Source: Streptomyces goshikiensis (GTDB lineage: Bacteria > Actinomycetota > Actinomycetes > Streptomycetales > Streptomycetaceae). Taken from it: DNA of 64,000 nt. The position numbers and the translations under genes were made by a program. This document shows positions 7,724-16,957 of this stretch, piece after piece (within the stretch, counting starts at the first letter, position 1; every line of letters starts with the position of its first letter). Location of the stretch: the NCBI RefSeq assembly GCF_014650555.1, contig NZ_BMVE01000007.1, positions 310,001 through 374,000 of the forward strand. The letters run 5' to 3'. The notes beneath the pieces are model-generated. The model did not search any database and had not been told where the DNA came from. It saw only the letters and a list, made by a program, of their open reading frames with translations.

Positions 7724-9511
7724 ATGGCGTCACCAGCCATCACTCAGACCGCGCAGCCGCTCGAAGGGCTGCGGCTCGCCGCCTCGGGACCGCCCGAACT
7801 GGCCGGCCCGGCCGCCGCGCACCTGCGCCTCCTGGGCGCCGGCACGCAGACGGGACGGACCGGGCCGGGTGGGGACGGCGCGGCGCACCTCGCGCTGTCC
7901 GGTGCGGGGTTCAGCGCACAGAGCGCCCACGTCACCTGGGCCATGGACCGGGCCGGCGGCATCACCGACGAGGCCACCGTCCAGGCCGAGACCGGGATCA
8001 TGGCCGTACACGGCAGACGCGACGGCGCCCCGCGCGGCCTCGCCGTCGACTACGCCGCCACCGCGACGGGCGTACTCGCCGTACAGGGGCTGCTCGCCGC
8101 ACTGGTGGGCCAGGCCAGGGGCGGCCCCGCCGCCCGAGTGGACACCAGCGCCGACCGGGCCGGACTGCTCGCCGTGTCCCAGTACCTCGCGGCGGCCGGA
8201 GCCGACGAGGGCGAAGCCGCCGAAATCGCCCCCGGCGGACCCCCGTTCACCTCCGCCGACGGCACCCTGTTCGAACTGGAGACCCTGGACCCCGGAGCCT
8301 GGGCCGCGTTCTGGCGGGCCCTGGCGGCCCCCTCCGACGCCATCCGGGCCGGCTGGCGGCCCTTCCAGTTCCGCTACGCCACCGCCTGCGCACCCTTCCC
8401 CGGCGCACTGCACACCACCACCCGCGCCCACACCTGGCAGCGCATCCGGGAGGCCGCCGCGGGCACCGGAGCCGAGGTCTGCCGACTGCGGACCCTGGCC
8501 GAGCGCGCCGCCGAACACGACGGCGCCGCGCCCTGGGAACTGGCCCCGTACGGCTCCGGCCACCGCATCCCCCGGGTGACGCCCACCGTCGCGCGGCCGC
8601 TGGCCGGGCTGACCGTCCTGGAGGCCGGCCGCCGCATCCAGGCACCGCTCGCCGCCCACCTGCTGGGGCTGCTCGGCGCCGACGTCATCCGGATCGAGCC
8701 GCCGGGCGGCGACCCGCTGCGCGGCATGCCCCCCACCTCCTCGGGGATCTCCGCCCGCTGGCTCGCCCTCAACCGCGGCAAGACGGCCGTCGAGATCGAC
8801 ATCAAGTCCGCCGAAGACCGGCGCCGGCTCCTCGGCATGGCCGCCGAAGCCGACGTGTTCCTGCACAACTGGGCCCCCGGCAAGGCGGCCGAGCTGGGCC
8901 TCGACCACCAGGACCTGGCCGGCGTCAACCCCGCGCTCGTCTACGCCTACACGGGCGGCTGGGGGACGAACCGCATCGCCGGCGCCCCGATGGGCACGGA
9001 CTTCATGGTGCAGGCCCGCACCGGCGTCGGCGAGGCCGCCCGCCCCCTGGGCGAGGTACCCGCGCCCTCCCTGATGACCCTGCTCGACGTCCTGGGCGGA
9101 CTCGTGGGAGCCGAGGCCGTGCTGGCGGGACTGCTGACCCGCGAGCGCGGCGGCCGCGGAGTGCGCGTCGACTCCTCCCTGCTGGGCGCCTCCGACGTGC
9201 TCCTCGGCCCCGCCCTGCGCCGGGCCCGGCGCGGCCAGGAGCCCCGCCGCCCCGCCGGGTTCCGCCGGCCCCTGCCGACCGCCGACGGCTGGATCGCCCC
9301 CGCCGACGCCTGCGGGGCGGCCGCCGCCGCGTACGACCTCACGAGCCTGCCCACCGGCGCCGCGCTCGCCCAGCTGCGCACCCACGGCCTCACCGCGACC
9401 GCGGTCACCGCCGACCCCGCCGACCTGCACCACGACCCGCGCTTCGCCGGCTCGATCAGCCGCGACGAACACGGTGCGCCCGCCGTTCCCGACCCCTGGA
9501 GCCTCGTATGA
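7724..9511 (+). CDS. Family III (CaiB/BaiF) CoA-transferase, fused double-domain form
   Basis: A 595-residue protein with two CaiB-type halves. The N-terminal half (about 1-270) is divergent. The C-terminal half starts at PLAGLTVLEAGRRIQAPLAA near residue 290 and continues with LGADVIRIEPPGGDPLRG, LNRGKTAVEIDI and RGVRVDSSLLG. Family enzymes move CoA between acyl groups through an aspartyl-CoA intermediate; Asp426, in PMGTDFMVQA, is in the expected position. GAGGAG lies five bases before ATG 7724. The stop overlaps the start of the ligase gene by four bases (ATGA), so the two are coupled. Together with the divergent acyl-CoA dehydrogenase this makes a small acyl-CoA activation and oxidation set. 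The substrate is not determinable here. Confidence 0.83.
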   Translation: MASPAITQTAQPLEGLRLAASGPPELAGPAAAHLRLLGAGTQTGRTGPGGDGAAHLALSGAGFSAQSAHVTWAMDRAGGITDEATVQAETGIMAVHGRRDGAPRGLAVDYAATATGVLAVQGLLAALVGQARGGPAARVDTSADRAGLLAVSQYLAAAGADEGEAAEIAPGGPPFTSADGTLFELETLDPGAWAAFWRALAAPSDAIRAGWRPFQFRYATACAPFPGALHTTTRAHTWQRIREAAAGTGAEVCRLRTLAERAAEHDGAAPWELAPYGSGHRIPRVTPTVARPLAGLTVLEAGRRIQAPLAAHLLGLLGADVIRIEPPGGDPLRGMPPTSSGISARWLALNRGKTAVEIDIKSAEDRRRLLGMAAEADVFLHNWAPGKAAELGLDHQDLAGVNPALVYAYTGGWGTNRIAGAPMGTDFMVQARTGVGEAARPLGEVPAPSLMTLLDVLGGLVGAEAVLAGLLTRERGGRGVRVDSSLLGASDVLLGPALRRARRGQEPRRPAGFRRPLPTADGWIAPADACGAAAAAYDLTSLPTGAALAQLRTHGLTATAVTADPADLHHDPRFAGSISRDEHGAPAVPDPWSLV

Positions 9512-11205
9512 CCGTCGCACTGCACGACCTGCTGCCCGCCGGCCTGCGCCGCTCGTGGGCCACCGACGGCACCTGCCCCGACCTGGACCTCTACAGCCTC
9601 TTCCGGGCCCGCCAGATCGCCGACCCGCACGCCACCGCCGTCATCGACGCCAAGGGCACGCTCTGTTACACCGCCCTGGACCGCAAGGTGCGATGTCTGG
9701 CCACCGGCCTCAGGAACCTCGGCATCCGGCCGGGCGACGTGGTCGGCGTACAACTGCCCGGCGGCCGCGGCGCCGTGATCGCCGAGCTCGCCCTGGCCGC
9801 CCTCGGCGCGGTGGCGCTGCCGTTCCCGGTCGGCCGGGGCAGCCTGGAGGCCGAATGCCTGCTCCGCCGGGCCGAGGCCGTCGCGGTCATCGCCGCCGTC
9901 GAACACCGCGGCGACCACCACGCCGCCGGCCTGCGCGACCTCGCCCCCGCCCTGCCCGCGCTGCGCCACGTCATCGCCGCCGGACGGGCCGGAGCCGCGC
10001 CCGAGGGCACGGTCGCGCTGCACGAGCTGCTGCGCACCGACGCCACCGACTTCGTCCCGGCCCGCCCGGACCCCGACAGCGCCGCCCGCATCCTGGTGTC
10101 CTCCGGCTCGGAGGCGGAGCCGAAGATGGTCGCGTACTCCCACAACGCCCTCGCCGGCGGGCGCGGCAACTTCCTCGCCTCCCTGATGCCCGACAAGGCG
10201 CCGCCGAGATGCCTGTTCCTGGTGCCGCTCGGCTCCGCCTTCGGCTCCAACGGCACCGCCGTCACCCTGGCCCGGCACGGCGGGACGCTCATCCTGCTCG
10301 ACCACTTCACCCCCGAGGCGGCCCTCGCCGCCGTGCGCGAGCACGCGCCCACGCACATCCTGGGCGTGCCCACGATGGTCCGGATGATGCTGGACCGGCT
10401 GGAGCGCAGCGGCTCCGAAGACGGCGCGCTGCCGTCCCCCACGGCCCTGGTCCTCGGCGGCTCGGCCCTGGACGAGACCACGGCGCGCGCCGCGAGCCGG
10501 GCCTTCGGCTGCCCGGTCGTCAACCTCTACGGCTCGGCCGACGGCGTCAACTGCCACACCGGGCTCGGCCACGAGGTCCCGGACGCGGACGGCGCGGGCG
10601 TGGTGGCCGGCCGCCCCGACCCCCGGGTCGCCGACATCCGCATCACCGACCCGCGCACGCACGAGAAGCTGGCCGACGGGGAGATCGGCGAGATCATCGC
10701 GCGCGGCCCCATGACCCCCATGTGCTACGTCGCCTCCCCCGACCTGGACGCCCGCTACCGCACCCCCGAGGGCTGGGTCCGCACCGGGGACCTCGGCCTG
10801 ATCGACGGCGGCGGCGTCCTGCACGTCGTCGGCCGCCTCAAGGACATCGTGATCCGCGGCGGCGCCAACATCAGCCCCGCCGAGGTCGAGCGGCAGCTGG
10901 GCTCCCACCCGCAGGTACGGGACGTCGTGTGCGTCGGCGTGCCCGACGAACTGATGGGGGAGCGCCTCGCGGCGTGCGTCGTGGCGCGCGGCGCGCAGCC
11001 GCCCACTCTCGACTCGCTGACCGGCCACCTCACCCGGCGGGGACTGGAACGGCGCAAGCACCCCGAACACCTCCTGGTGGTCGCCGAACTCCCGCTGACC
11101 CCGGCCGGCAAGCCCGACCGCGCGGCCCTGCGCGAGCGCCTGGCGCACGCCCCGCTCGCCGTCCCCGCGGCGCCCCCCGCGCCCCCGCTCACCCGCGCGA
11201 GCTGA
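9508..11205 (+). CDS. AMP-dependent acyl-CoA ligase (ANL superfamily)
   Basis: A 565-residue adenylate-forming enzyme. The phosphate-binding loop is SSGSEAEPKMVAYSHNA near residue 205, a variant of the usual (S/T)SG(T/S)TG form with Glu-Ala instead of Thr-Gly. Later motifs are VVNLYGSADG near 340, GWVRTGDLG near 425, GRLKDIVIRGGANISPAEVE near 445 and the C-terminal PLTPAGKPDR with the catalytic Lys near 535. It activates a carboxylate with ATP and transfers it to CoA or possibly to a carrier protein. The start overlaps the CoA-transferase stop. It is a formal candidate for activating the PKS starter, but it lies about 19 kb from the PKS with unrelated genes between, so that link is only inference. 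Confidence 0.85.
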   Translation: MTVALHDLLPAGLRRSWATDGTCPDLDLYSLFRARQIADPHATAVIDAKGTLCYTALDRKVRCLATGLRNLGIRPGDVVGVQLPGGRGAVIAELALAALGAVALPFPVGRGSLEAECLLRRAEAVAVIAAVEHRGDHHAAGLRDLAPALPALRHVIAAGRAGAAPEGTVALHELLRTDATDFVPARPDPDSAARILVSSGSEAEPKMVAYSHNALAGGRGNFLASLMPDKAPPRCLFLVPLGSAFGSNGTAVTLARHGGTLILLDHFTPEAALAAVREHAPTHILGVPTMVRMMLDRLERSGSEDGALPSPTALVLGGSALDETTARAASRAFGCPVVNLYGSADGVNCHTGLGHEVPDADGAGVVAGRPDPRVADIRITDPRTHEKLADGEIGEIIARGPMTPMCYVASPDLDARYRTPEGWVRTGDLGLIDGGGVLHVVGRLKDIVIRGGANISPAEVERQLGSHPQVRDVVCVGVPDELMGERLAACVVARGAQPPTLDSLTGHLTRRGLERRKHPEHLLVVAELPLTPAGKPDRAALRERLAHAPLAVPAAPPAPPLTRAS

Positions 11206-11255
11206 CCCCGCCGACGGCGCGGCGGCGCCAGGACCCCTCCACGTAGCGCGCGAAA

Positions 11256-11288
11256 GGGCGGGCGAGCACTCCCGGTGCTCGCCCGCCC
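11256..11288. terminator. Bidirectional hairpin terminator
   Basis: A perfect 14-bp stem (GGGCGGGCGAGCAC at 11256-11269, complement at 11275-11288) with a 5-base loop lies between the convergent ligase and aztC ends. Short A and T runs flank the stem. It should stop transcription from both strands. Confidence 0.78.
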
Positions 11289-11305
11289 TCTCTTTCGTCC
11301 CTGCG

Positions 11306-12112
11306 TCAGGAGGCGCCCATGGCCTTCTTCAGTTCCGCCGCCGCGTTGCGGTAGACCGGCAGCAGGTCGAGGTCGTTCCCCGGATAGTTGACGATCTTCA
11401 CCTGCCTGGCGCCCGAGTCGGGCAGGACCGTCCCGGTCGACATGTGCGCGTTGTCCAGCACCAGGGCCGGCTTCTTCGCGGACAGCTCGGCGAGCTGCGC
11501 CGGGGTGACGGCCTCGGGCCCGTACGTGCCGACGGGGGTCGCGCCGGACAGCTTCGCGGACCAGACGGTGAACACCTGACTGACCACCACCGGGCTCTTC
11601 CCGCCGGGCCAGGCCCCCTGGGCGTCCTTCGACAGCTTCGCGTACTCCGTGTCGAAGGAGGCCGTCCACTTCGCGGCGGCGTCCTCGGTGCCGAACAGCT
11701 TGCCCAGCCGGGCCACCTCGGTCTTGACCTTGTCGGCGTCGTTGTCGAGGTTCACCTCGACCAGCTCGGCCTTCGAACCCGCCGCCTCCTTGATCTTCGC
11801 CGCGTACGGTTCGAAGGGCGCGTACAGGACGAAGTCGGCCTTGCCGACGGCGGCGAGGTCGGAGGGCTTCGGATCGTAGTCCGGGGCGTGGTGCACGGAC
11901 TGCGGGACGATCACCTTGATCTCCTCGGCGCCGGCGGCCTTGGCGAAGGCGCCCTCCCACGTGGTGGTGACCACCACGACCGGCTTCCCGTCGTGGCTGT
12001 TCTTGCCGTCCTTCGATCCGGTGTCGCCGCCGCCGTTCCCGCAGCCGGTGACGAGGGCCAGAGCCGCACTCAGTGCGAGGAAGGAAGCGAATCGGACGCG
12101 GGTGCGCGCCAT
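11306..12112 (-). CDS. aztC: Metal (zinc-type) ABC transporter substrate-binding lipoprotein
   Basis: A 268-residue exported lipoprotein. Residues 1-24 form a signal peptide with lipobox LVTGC (Cys24), followed by a Gly/Asp/Lys-rich linker. The rest is a cluster A-I (ZnuA/AztC-like) fold: VVVTTTWEGAFAKAAG, then IVPQSVHHAPDYDPKPSD with the likely His ligands, LYAPFEPYAAKIKEA, and VLDNAHMSTG near the C-terminus. It would capture Zn2+, or possibly Mn2+, outside the membrane and deliver it to the adjacent permease. The start has GGAG nine bases upstream and lies inside the end of the permease gene (43-base overlap), so the genes form one operon. I found no obvious Zur operator. Confidence 0.83.
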   Translation of the reverse strand: MARTRVRFASFLALSAALALVTGCGNGGGDTGSKDGKNSHDGKPVVVVTTTWEGAFAKAAGAEEIKVIVPQSVHHAPDYDPKPSDLAAVGKADFVLYAPFEPYAAKIKEAAGSKAELVEVNLDNDADKVKTEVARLGKLFGTEDAAAKWTASFDTEYAKLSKDAQGAWPGGKSPVVVSQVFTVWSAKLSGATPVGTYGPEAVTPAQLAELSAKKPALVLDNAHMSTGTVLPDSGARQVKIVNYPGNDLDLLPVYRNAAAELKKAMGAS

Positions 12113-12936
12113 GTGCTGATTCTCCGTTCGGGGATGAGATGGACCGCGAGGACGAGCGTCCCGGCGGTGAGGACGAGGACCGGCCCGGGGGGCCAGTCGA
12201 GCCAGAGGGCGATCAGGAACCCGGTCAGGTTCACGGCGACCCCGATGCCGACCGCCCACAGGGTGATCGACCTGAGCGAGGTGCCCAGGCGGCGCGCCGC
12301 GAGCGCCGGCAGCAGGGTGAGGGCGTCCACCAGCAGCGCGCCGGTGAGCTTGATCGCCCCGGCGACCGCCACCGCGACCAGCACCAGCAGGACGGCGGTG
12401 AGCAGCCGGACCGGAACACCGGAGCACTGGGCGAGCTCCCGGTCGTACAGCAGCAGCGCCACCTCGCGGCGCCGCCACCAGAACAGCGCGGGCACCAGGG
12501 CGGCCAGCGCGCCCAGCACCACGAGATCGGCGGTGCCCACGGACAGGATCGAGCCCCACAGCAGCGCGAACGCCCCGGAGGCGTTGACCCCCGACACCGC
12601 CAGCAACAGCAGCGCCGCGGCGATGGCCAGGCTCATCAGCAGCCCCATCGCCCCGGACAGCCCGTCCGGAGTGCGGGCGAGCGGGGCCACCCCCGCCCCG
12701 GCCAGGGCGCACGCCACCAGCGCGCACAGCATCGGGTCGAGCCCGGTCAGCAGCCCGACCGCGATGCCCAGCAGCGCGACGTGCATCATCGCGAAGCGCA
12801 CCGGCATGATGTCGAGTCCCACGATCACCACCCCGATCACGGGCAGGCCGACCGCCGCCAGCAGCAGGGCCATGCCCGCCCGCTGGACGGGGACCAGCTG
12901 CAGCAGCTCGCCGACGTCGGCCGTCGCGAGGATCAC
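12070..12936 (-). CDS. aztB: Metal (zinc-type) ABC transporter permease
   Basis: A 288-residue ABC-3 family membrane protein with about seven or eight helices. Typical segments are VRFAMMHVALLGIAVGLLTG near residue 45, LLWGSILSVGTADL near 120 and the conserved GALLVDALTLLPALAAR near 210, which precedes the ATPase-coupling region. The GTG start at 12936 overlaps the TGA of the ATPase gene (GTGA), and its 3' end overlaps aztC. The DALTLLPALAARRLG motif is characteristic of ZnuB-type permeases. Confidence 0.86.
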   Translation of the reverse strand: MILATADVGELLQLVPVQRAGMALLLAAVGLPVIGVVIVGLDIMPVRFAMMHVALLGIAVGLLTGLDPMLCALVACALAGAGVAPLARTPDGLSGAMGLLMSLAIAAALLLLAVSGVNASGAFALLWGSILSVGTADLVVLGALAALVPALFWWRRREVALLLYDRELAQCSGVPVRLLTAVLLVLVAVAVAGAIKLTGALLVDALTLLPALAARRLGTSLRSITLWAVGIGVAVNLTGFLIALWLDWPPGPVLVLTAGTLVLAVHLIPERRISTWRAPASDSLPSSH

Positions 12937-13568
12937 GCGACCTCCCGCAGCCGGCCCGCGGCCATCTCCAGCACCCGGTCGCAGCGCTCGGCGAGGGCCC
13001 GGTCGTGCGTCACCACGATCAGCGTCACCGGCAGCGACGCCAGTACGTCGGCCGCCTCCTCCTGCCCGCCGAAGTCCAGCGCGGCGGTCGGCTCGTCGGC
13101 GAGGAGCACCTCGGCGCCCGCCGCGACCGAACCGATGGCCCGGGCCAGGTACATCCGCTGCAACTGGCCCCCGGAGAGGGTGTGCAGCGGCCGCTCGACC
13201 AGCGAGCCGACCCCCAGCTTCCGCGCCGCTTCGGCGGCCTCCGCCGGTGCGCCCCCGCTGGCCAGCAACTCGTCCCCGAGCAGCGGGAACCGGCCGGCCG
13301 CCGGCTTCTGCGGGATCCAGGCGCAGGACCGCCGCCGCCACGCCCACTCGGCCGCCGAGCCGGTGCCCCGGCCGCCGACCAGGATCGAACCGCTGACCTG
13401 CCGGTGCAGCCCGAGGACCGCCCGCAGCAGCGTGGTCTTGCCCGAACCGTTGGTCCCGGTCAGGGCCACGCGCTCGCCCGCCGAGATCTTCAGGTCCACG
13501 TCGGCGACCGCTTCGACCCGGCCATGGCGGCAGGCGACCCCCCGCATGTGTACGTCCAGTCCGCCCAT
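12933..13568 (-). CDS. aztA: Metal (zinc-type) ABC transporter ATP-binding protein
   Basis: A 211-residue ABC ATPase. The Walker A motif is GTNGSGKTTL near residue 40, the signature is LSGGQLQRMYLARA near 125 and the Walker B motif is VLLADEPTAALD near 150, with the switch His in VVTHDRAL. The ATG at 13568 follows AAGGGG with six-base spacing. It is the first gene of aztA-aztB-aztC, which all overlap. It energises the adjacent permease at the cytoplasmic face. A 161-bp gap separates it from the frameshifted copper-chaperone gene upstream on the same strand, so it may have its own promoter. Confidence 0.88.
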   Translation of the reverse strand: MGGLDVHMRGVACRHGRVEAVADVDLKISAGERVALTGTNGSGKTTLLRAVLGLHRQVSGSILVGGRGTGSAAEWAWRRRSCAWIPQKPAAGRFPLLGDELLASGGAPAEAAEAARKLGVGSLVERPLHTLSGGQLQRMYLARAIGSVAAGAEVLLADEPTAALDFGGQEEAADVLASLPVTLIVVTHDRALAERCDRVLEMAAGRLREVA

Positions 13569-13729
13569 TCCACGCCCCTTCCCCGCTCCGTGCTCCGTCG
13601 CCAGGTGCCGGCGGCGGGTGGCCCGCCGCCCTTCACTCCGCGTTAGTCGGGCGCGGGAGGCTTCCAGTTCCGGCGGGCGGCACATCCGTCACCGGCGCCG
13701 CCGCGAGGGCAGGTCCGCGGCGGGCACGG

Positions 13730-14267
13730 TCAGCTGCCGGGCCGCACCACCACGGCCAGCACCTCGACCGGCGCGCTGTGGCGGAAGTGGAGGACGAACG
13801 GCACCACCTCGCCCGCGCGCCAGCGGGAGTTCATCCGGGTCATGACGCTCACGTCGAAGGGAGACATGGCCAAGGTGGCGCCCGCGGGGACCCGGACGGA
13901 TTCCGTCATCCGCATGGTGTCGGCCCCGCGGCCCGAGCTCTCGTGCCGGCTCAGCATCGTCCTCCCGACGGAGTCCGAAGGAGAGGTCACCTTCGTCAAC
14001 CGGTCCTCGCCGCCGCCGATGTTGGTCACCTCGAAGAAGGCGGCCGTGTCCCGGCTGTTGCCGTACGGCAGGAAGACGCGGCCGTTGCCGGCGGCGATCC
14101 GCGGGGGACTGCCCGCGGCGCCGGAAGCGGTCCACACGGTCAGCCCCGCCAACGCCACCCACCGAACAGGCGGCCAGCGGGGCGATCGCGGCCGACAGCG
14201 CCTCGCCCACCCGCCGCCGCGCCGGGCGCGGACCGCCCCGGCCCCCAGCCGAACTCGCTCCTGTCAT
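13730..14267 (-). pseudogene. PCu(A)C-type copper chaperone gene with an apparent single-base frameshift
   Basis: The gene reads as two frames. ATG 14265-14267 overlaps the TGA of the copper ATPase (ATGA) and gives MTGASSAGGRGG, an Arg-rich patch and an incipient hydrophobic stretch ending LAACSV. One frame over, reading continues ALAGLTVWTASGAAGSPPRI and then the chaperone body. Removing one G near 14158-14160 would join them into one 178-residue protein with a single N-terminal membrane anchor. The downstream frame alone (GTG 14158, 142 residues) would lack half of the anchor. The body has RVFLPYGNSRDTAAFFEV and VPAGATLAMSP. In the usual H-x10-M-x21-HxM copper site, the second His is Ser (SVM). 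This may be a real mutation or a sequencing error. It sits in an operon with copper-ATPase genes. Confidence 0.72.
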
Positions 14268-16573
14268 CGCCCCGCACCTTCCACCCGTACGCCCGGCCCC
14301 GTCCGCCGGGCGCGCGGCGACGGCTGCCAGGTCCGCAGCCTCAGACTGTTGCCCACCACCAACAGGGAACTCACCGACATCGCGGCCGCCGCAGCCATCG
14401 GGCTCAGCAACCCCACCGCGGCCAGCGGCAGCGTCACCGCGTTGTAGCCGAAGGCCCACACGAGGCCCAGCCGGATCGTCCCGAGCGTCCGCCTCGCCAG
14501 CAGGACGGCGTCGGCGACCGCCTCGATGTCGCCGCGCACCAGCGTGACGTCGGCGGCGCCGATGGCCACGTCCGTTCCGCTCCCCATCGCGATGCCGAGG
14601 TCGGCGCCGGCCAGGGCGGCGGCGTCGTTGACCCCGTCGCCGATCACCGCGACCCGCCGCCCCTGCTCCCGCAACTCCCGCACCAGCTCGGCCTTGTCCT
14701 CGGGCGAGCAGCCCGCACGCACCTCCTCGATCCCGAGCGCGGCCGCGACATGGGCCGCGGCGGCCGCGCGGTCGCCGGTGGCCAGCACCGGCCGTACCCC
14801 CAGGCGCCGTATCCGGTCGACGGCCCGGTAGCTCCCGGGGCGCAGGACGTCGCCGACGCAGACCAGGGCCTGGTCCACCCCGTCCACCCGGACCAGGACC
14901 GCAGTCCGCGCGGCGGCCTCCGCCTCGGCCAGCGCCGCGGCCAGCGACGGATGCGCATCCGCGCCGGCGGCGCGGACCTCGACCCGGTGCCCCTCCACCA
15001 CCCCGGTCACACCGACACCGGCGGTGGCCCGGAAGCCGGTCACCTCGGGGAGCGGCAGACGGGGCAGCTGCTGCCCGCAGTACGCGACCACGGCGCGGCC
15101 CAGCGGATGTTCGGAGCCCCGCTCCACCCCGCCGGCCAGCCACAGCGCCCGCTCCCGCCCGATCCCGCCGGGCACCGCGGTCACCCGGGCCACGGTCATC
15201 CGGCCGGTCGTCAGCGTGCCCGTCTTGTCCAGGACCACCGTGTCGACGTGCCGCAGGGTCTCCAGCGCCCGGGGCCCGCTGACCAGCACCCCGAGCCGGG
15301 CACCCCGGCCGGTCGCCGCCAGCAGGGCGGTGGGCGTCGCCAGCCCCAGCGCGCAGGGGCACGCCACGACCAGGACCGCGACACAGGCCGTCACGGCCGC
15401 CTGCGGATCGGCCCCCGCGCCGAGCCAGAAACCGAGCACGGTGACGGCCAGGGCCAGCACCACCGGAACGAAGGCACCCGCCACCGTGTCCGCCAGGCGC
15501 TGCGCCCGCGCCTTGCCGGCCTGTGCCTCGGTGACCATGCGGGTGATGCGGGCGAGCCGGGTGTCCGCGCCGACCTCGGTGGCCCGGACGACCAGCAGGC
15601 CGCCCGCGTTGACCGCACCGCCCACCACCGGGCGGTCCGGGCCCACCTCGACGGGCTCGCTCTCGCCGGTGACCAGGGAGAGGTCGAGCGCCGAACTCCC
15701 GGAGACCACCACCCCGTCCGTCGCGACCCGTTCGCCCGGCCGGACGATGAACTCCTGCCCCACCCGCAACCGTTCGATCGGGACGAGCCGCTCGGCGCCG
15801 CCCTCCCGTACGGTCACGTCCTTGACGGCCAGCCCGGCGAGCGAGCGGAGCGCCTCCCCCGTGCCGTGGCGGGCCCGGGACTCCAGGAAGCGCCCCGCGA
15901 GGACGAACAGCGGCACCCCGACCGCGGCCTCCAGGTAGACGTGGGCGACCTCCCCGCCGGCGGAGGGCAGCAGGGTGAAGGGCATCCGCATTCCCGGTGT
16001 GCCCGCGCCGCCGAGGAACAGGGCGTACGCCGACCAGCAGAAGGAGGCGGCCACGCCCAGGGACACCAGGGTGTCCATCGTCGCCGCCGCGTGCCGCAGC
16101 CCGCGCACGGCCCGGACGTGGAACGGCCACGAGCTCCAGACGACGACCGGCGCCGCCAGCACGAAGCACAGCCACTGCCAGTTGCGGAACTGCAGGACCG
16201 GCGCCATCGACAGCACCAGGACCGGGACCGACAACAGGGCGGTGACCAGCAGCCGTTGCCGCTCCTCACGATCGCCGCCGGACCCCGGTGATCCCGCCGG
16301 ATCCGACGCATTCGGCGGCTGCGCTCGCTCCGGCGGGGGCGGAGCGGGCAGTTCCGCGCTGTAGCCGGCCCGCTCGACCGCCGCGAGGAGGTCTCCCACC
16401 GTGACGGCCGCGGGATGGCTCACCCTGGCCCGCCCGGTGGCCAGGTTGACCGTGGCGCTCACGCCCTCGATCCGGGCGAGCCGCTTCTCGACCCGGTTCA
16501 CACACGCCGCGCAGGTCATACCGCCCACGACCAGATCGGTGCTCGCCAGGGTGTCCGTCCGCTCCGCCGTCAC
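14264..16573 (-). CDS. Copper-type heavy-metal-translocating P-type ATPase
   Basis: A 769-residue P1B-ATPase of the CopA type. An N-terminal HMA domain has GGMTCAAC (Cys21, Cys24). About eight helices follow. The translocation site is ACPCALGLATP, the phosphorylation loop is LDKTGTLTTG (Asp near 449), the nucleotide-binding His-Pro is in SEHPLG, and the hinge is GDGVNDAAALAGADLG. The CPC motif and single HMA indicate Cu(I)/Ag(I) export. The GTG start at 16573 overlaps the stop of the small membrane gene (GTGA), and its TGA overlaps the chaperone ATG, so three genes are translationally coupled. No CsoR-type operator was recognised upstream. Confidence 0.92.
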   Translation of the reverse strand: MTAERTDTLASTDLVVGGMTCAACVNRVEKRLARIEGVSATVNLATGRARVSHPAAVTVGDLLAAVERAGYSAELPAPPPPERAQPPNASDPAGSPGSGGDREERQRLLVTALLSVPVLVLSMAPVLQFRNWQWLCFVLAAPVVVWSSWPFHVRAVRGLRHAAATMDTLVSLGVAASFCWSAYALFLGGAGTPGMRMPFTLLPSAGGEVAHVYLEAAVGVPLFVLAGRFLESRARHGTGEALRSLAGLAVKDVTVREGGAERLVPIERLRVGQEFIVRPGERVATDGVVVSGSSALDLSLVTGESEPVEVGPDRPVVGGAVNAGGLLVVRATEVGADTRLARITRMVTEAQAGKARAQRLADTVAGAFVPVVLALAVTVLGFWLGAGADPQAAVTACVAVLVVACPCALGLATPTALLAATGRGARLGVLVSGPRALETLRHVDTVVLDKTGTLTTGRMTVARVTAVPGGIGRERALWLAGGVERGSEHPLGRAVVAYCGQQLPRLPLPEVTGFRATAGVGVTGVVEGHRVEVRAAGADAHPSLAAALAEAEAAARTAVLVRVDGVDQALVCVGDVLRPGSYRAVDRIRRLGVRPVLATGDRAAAAAHVAAALGIEEVRAGCSPEDKAELVRELREQGRRVAVIGDGVNDAAALAGADLGIAMGSGTDVAIGAADVTLVRGDIEAVADAVLLARRTLGTIRLGLVWAFGYNAVTLPLAAVGLLSPMAAAAAMSVSSLLVVGNSLRLRTWQPSPRARRTGPGVRVEGAGR

Positions 16574-16809
16574 CGGGCGCCGCCCGTACCGCCGTGCCCG
16601 TGCGGCCCCAGGGGGCCCCGCTCGGACCCGGTGCTGCCAGGGTCCGAGGAGCGCATGCCGGGCGCCACCGGACCGGCCGCCGCCCCCACCGCGTACGACC
16701 CGGCGAACATCAGCCCGAGGAGCACCACGAACCCGACCAGCGCCGGCGGCGGCGCCCATCTCGCGGCGCCGCCCGCTGCCGGGGCTGGGGACTGCGGCCG
16801 CTGCGTCAT
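16570..16809 (-). CDS. Small single-pass membrane protein with His/Gly-rich tail
   Basis: A 79-residue protein: a Pro/Ala-rich start, one clear membrane helix near residues 20-42 (ALVGFVVLLGLMFAGSYAVG) and a Ser/Gly/Pro tail ending GPHGHGGTGGAR. GGAG sits five bases before ATG 16809. It is the first gene of the operon that continues, with GTGA and ATGA overlaps, into the copper ATPase and the chaperone. The His residues in the tail and the operon position suggest an accessory role in copper export. I know no function for this family. Confidence 0.75.
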   Translation of the reverse strand: MTQRPQSPAPAAGGAARWAPPPALVGFVVLLGLMFAGSYAVGAAAGPVAPGMRSSDPGSTGSERGPLGPHGHGGTGGAR

Positions 16810-16957
16810 CGTCACTCCGGGATCTCGTACTCGGCGCCTTCCGTGACGTAGTCGTACGGGCCCGGGCGGAAGTTCCCGGTCAACCGGTGGCGAGCGGGGT
16901 TCCAAGTGGCGCGGCCTCGAACGCGTACGGGGCGCCCGCCCGGGCAGGCGGAGGGAC

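Noticed and set aside
13730..14158. Treating the copper-chaperone gene as simply starting at GTG 14158
   Set aside because: This would cut the membrane anchor and ignore the ATGA-coupled start at 14267; a one-base frameshift explains the sequence better.
11306..16809. Zur or CsoR operators upstream of the zinc and copper genes
   Set aside because: I looked for TGAAAATGATTTTCA-like and ATACCCC/GGGGTAT-like palindromes in the gaps and saw none good enough to report.
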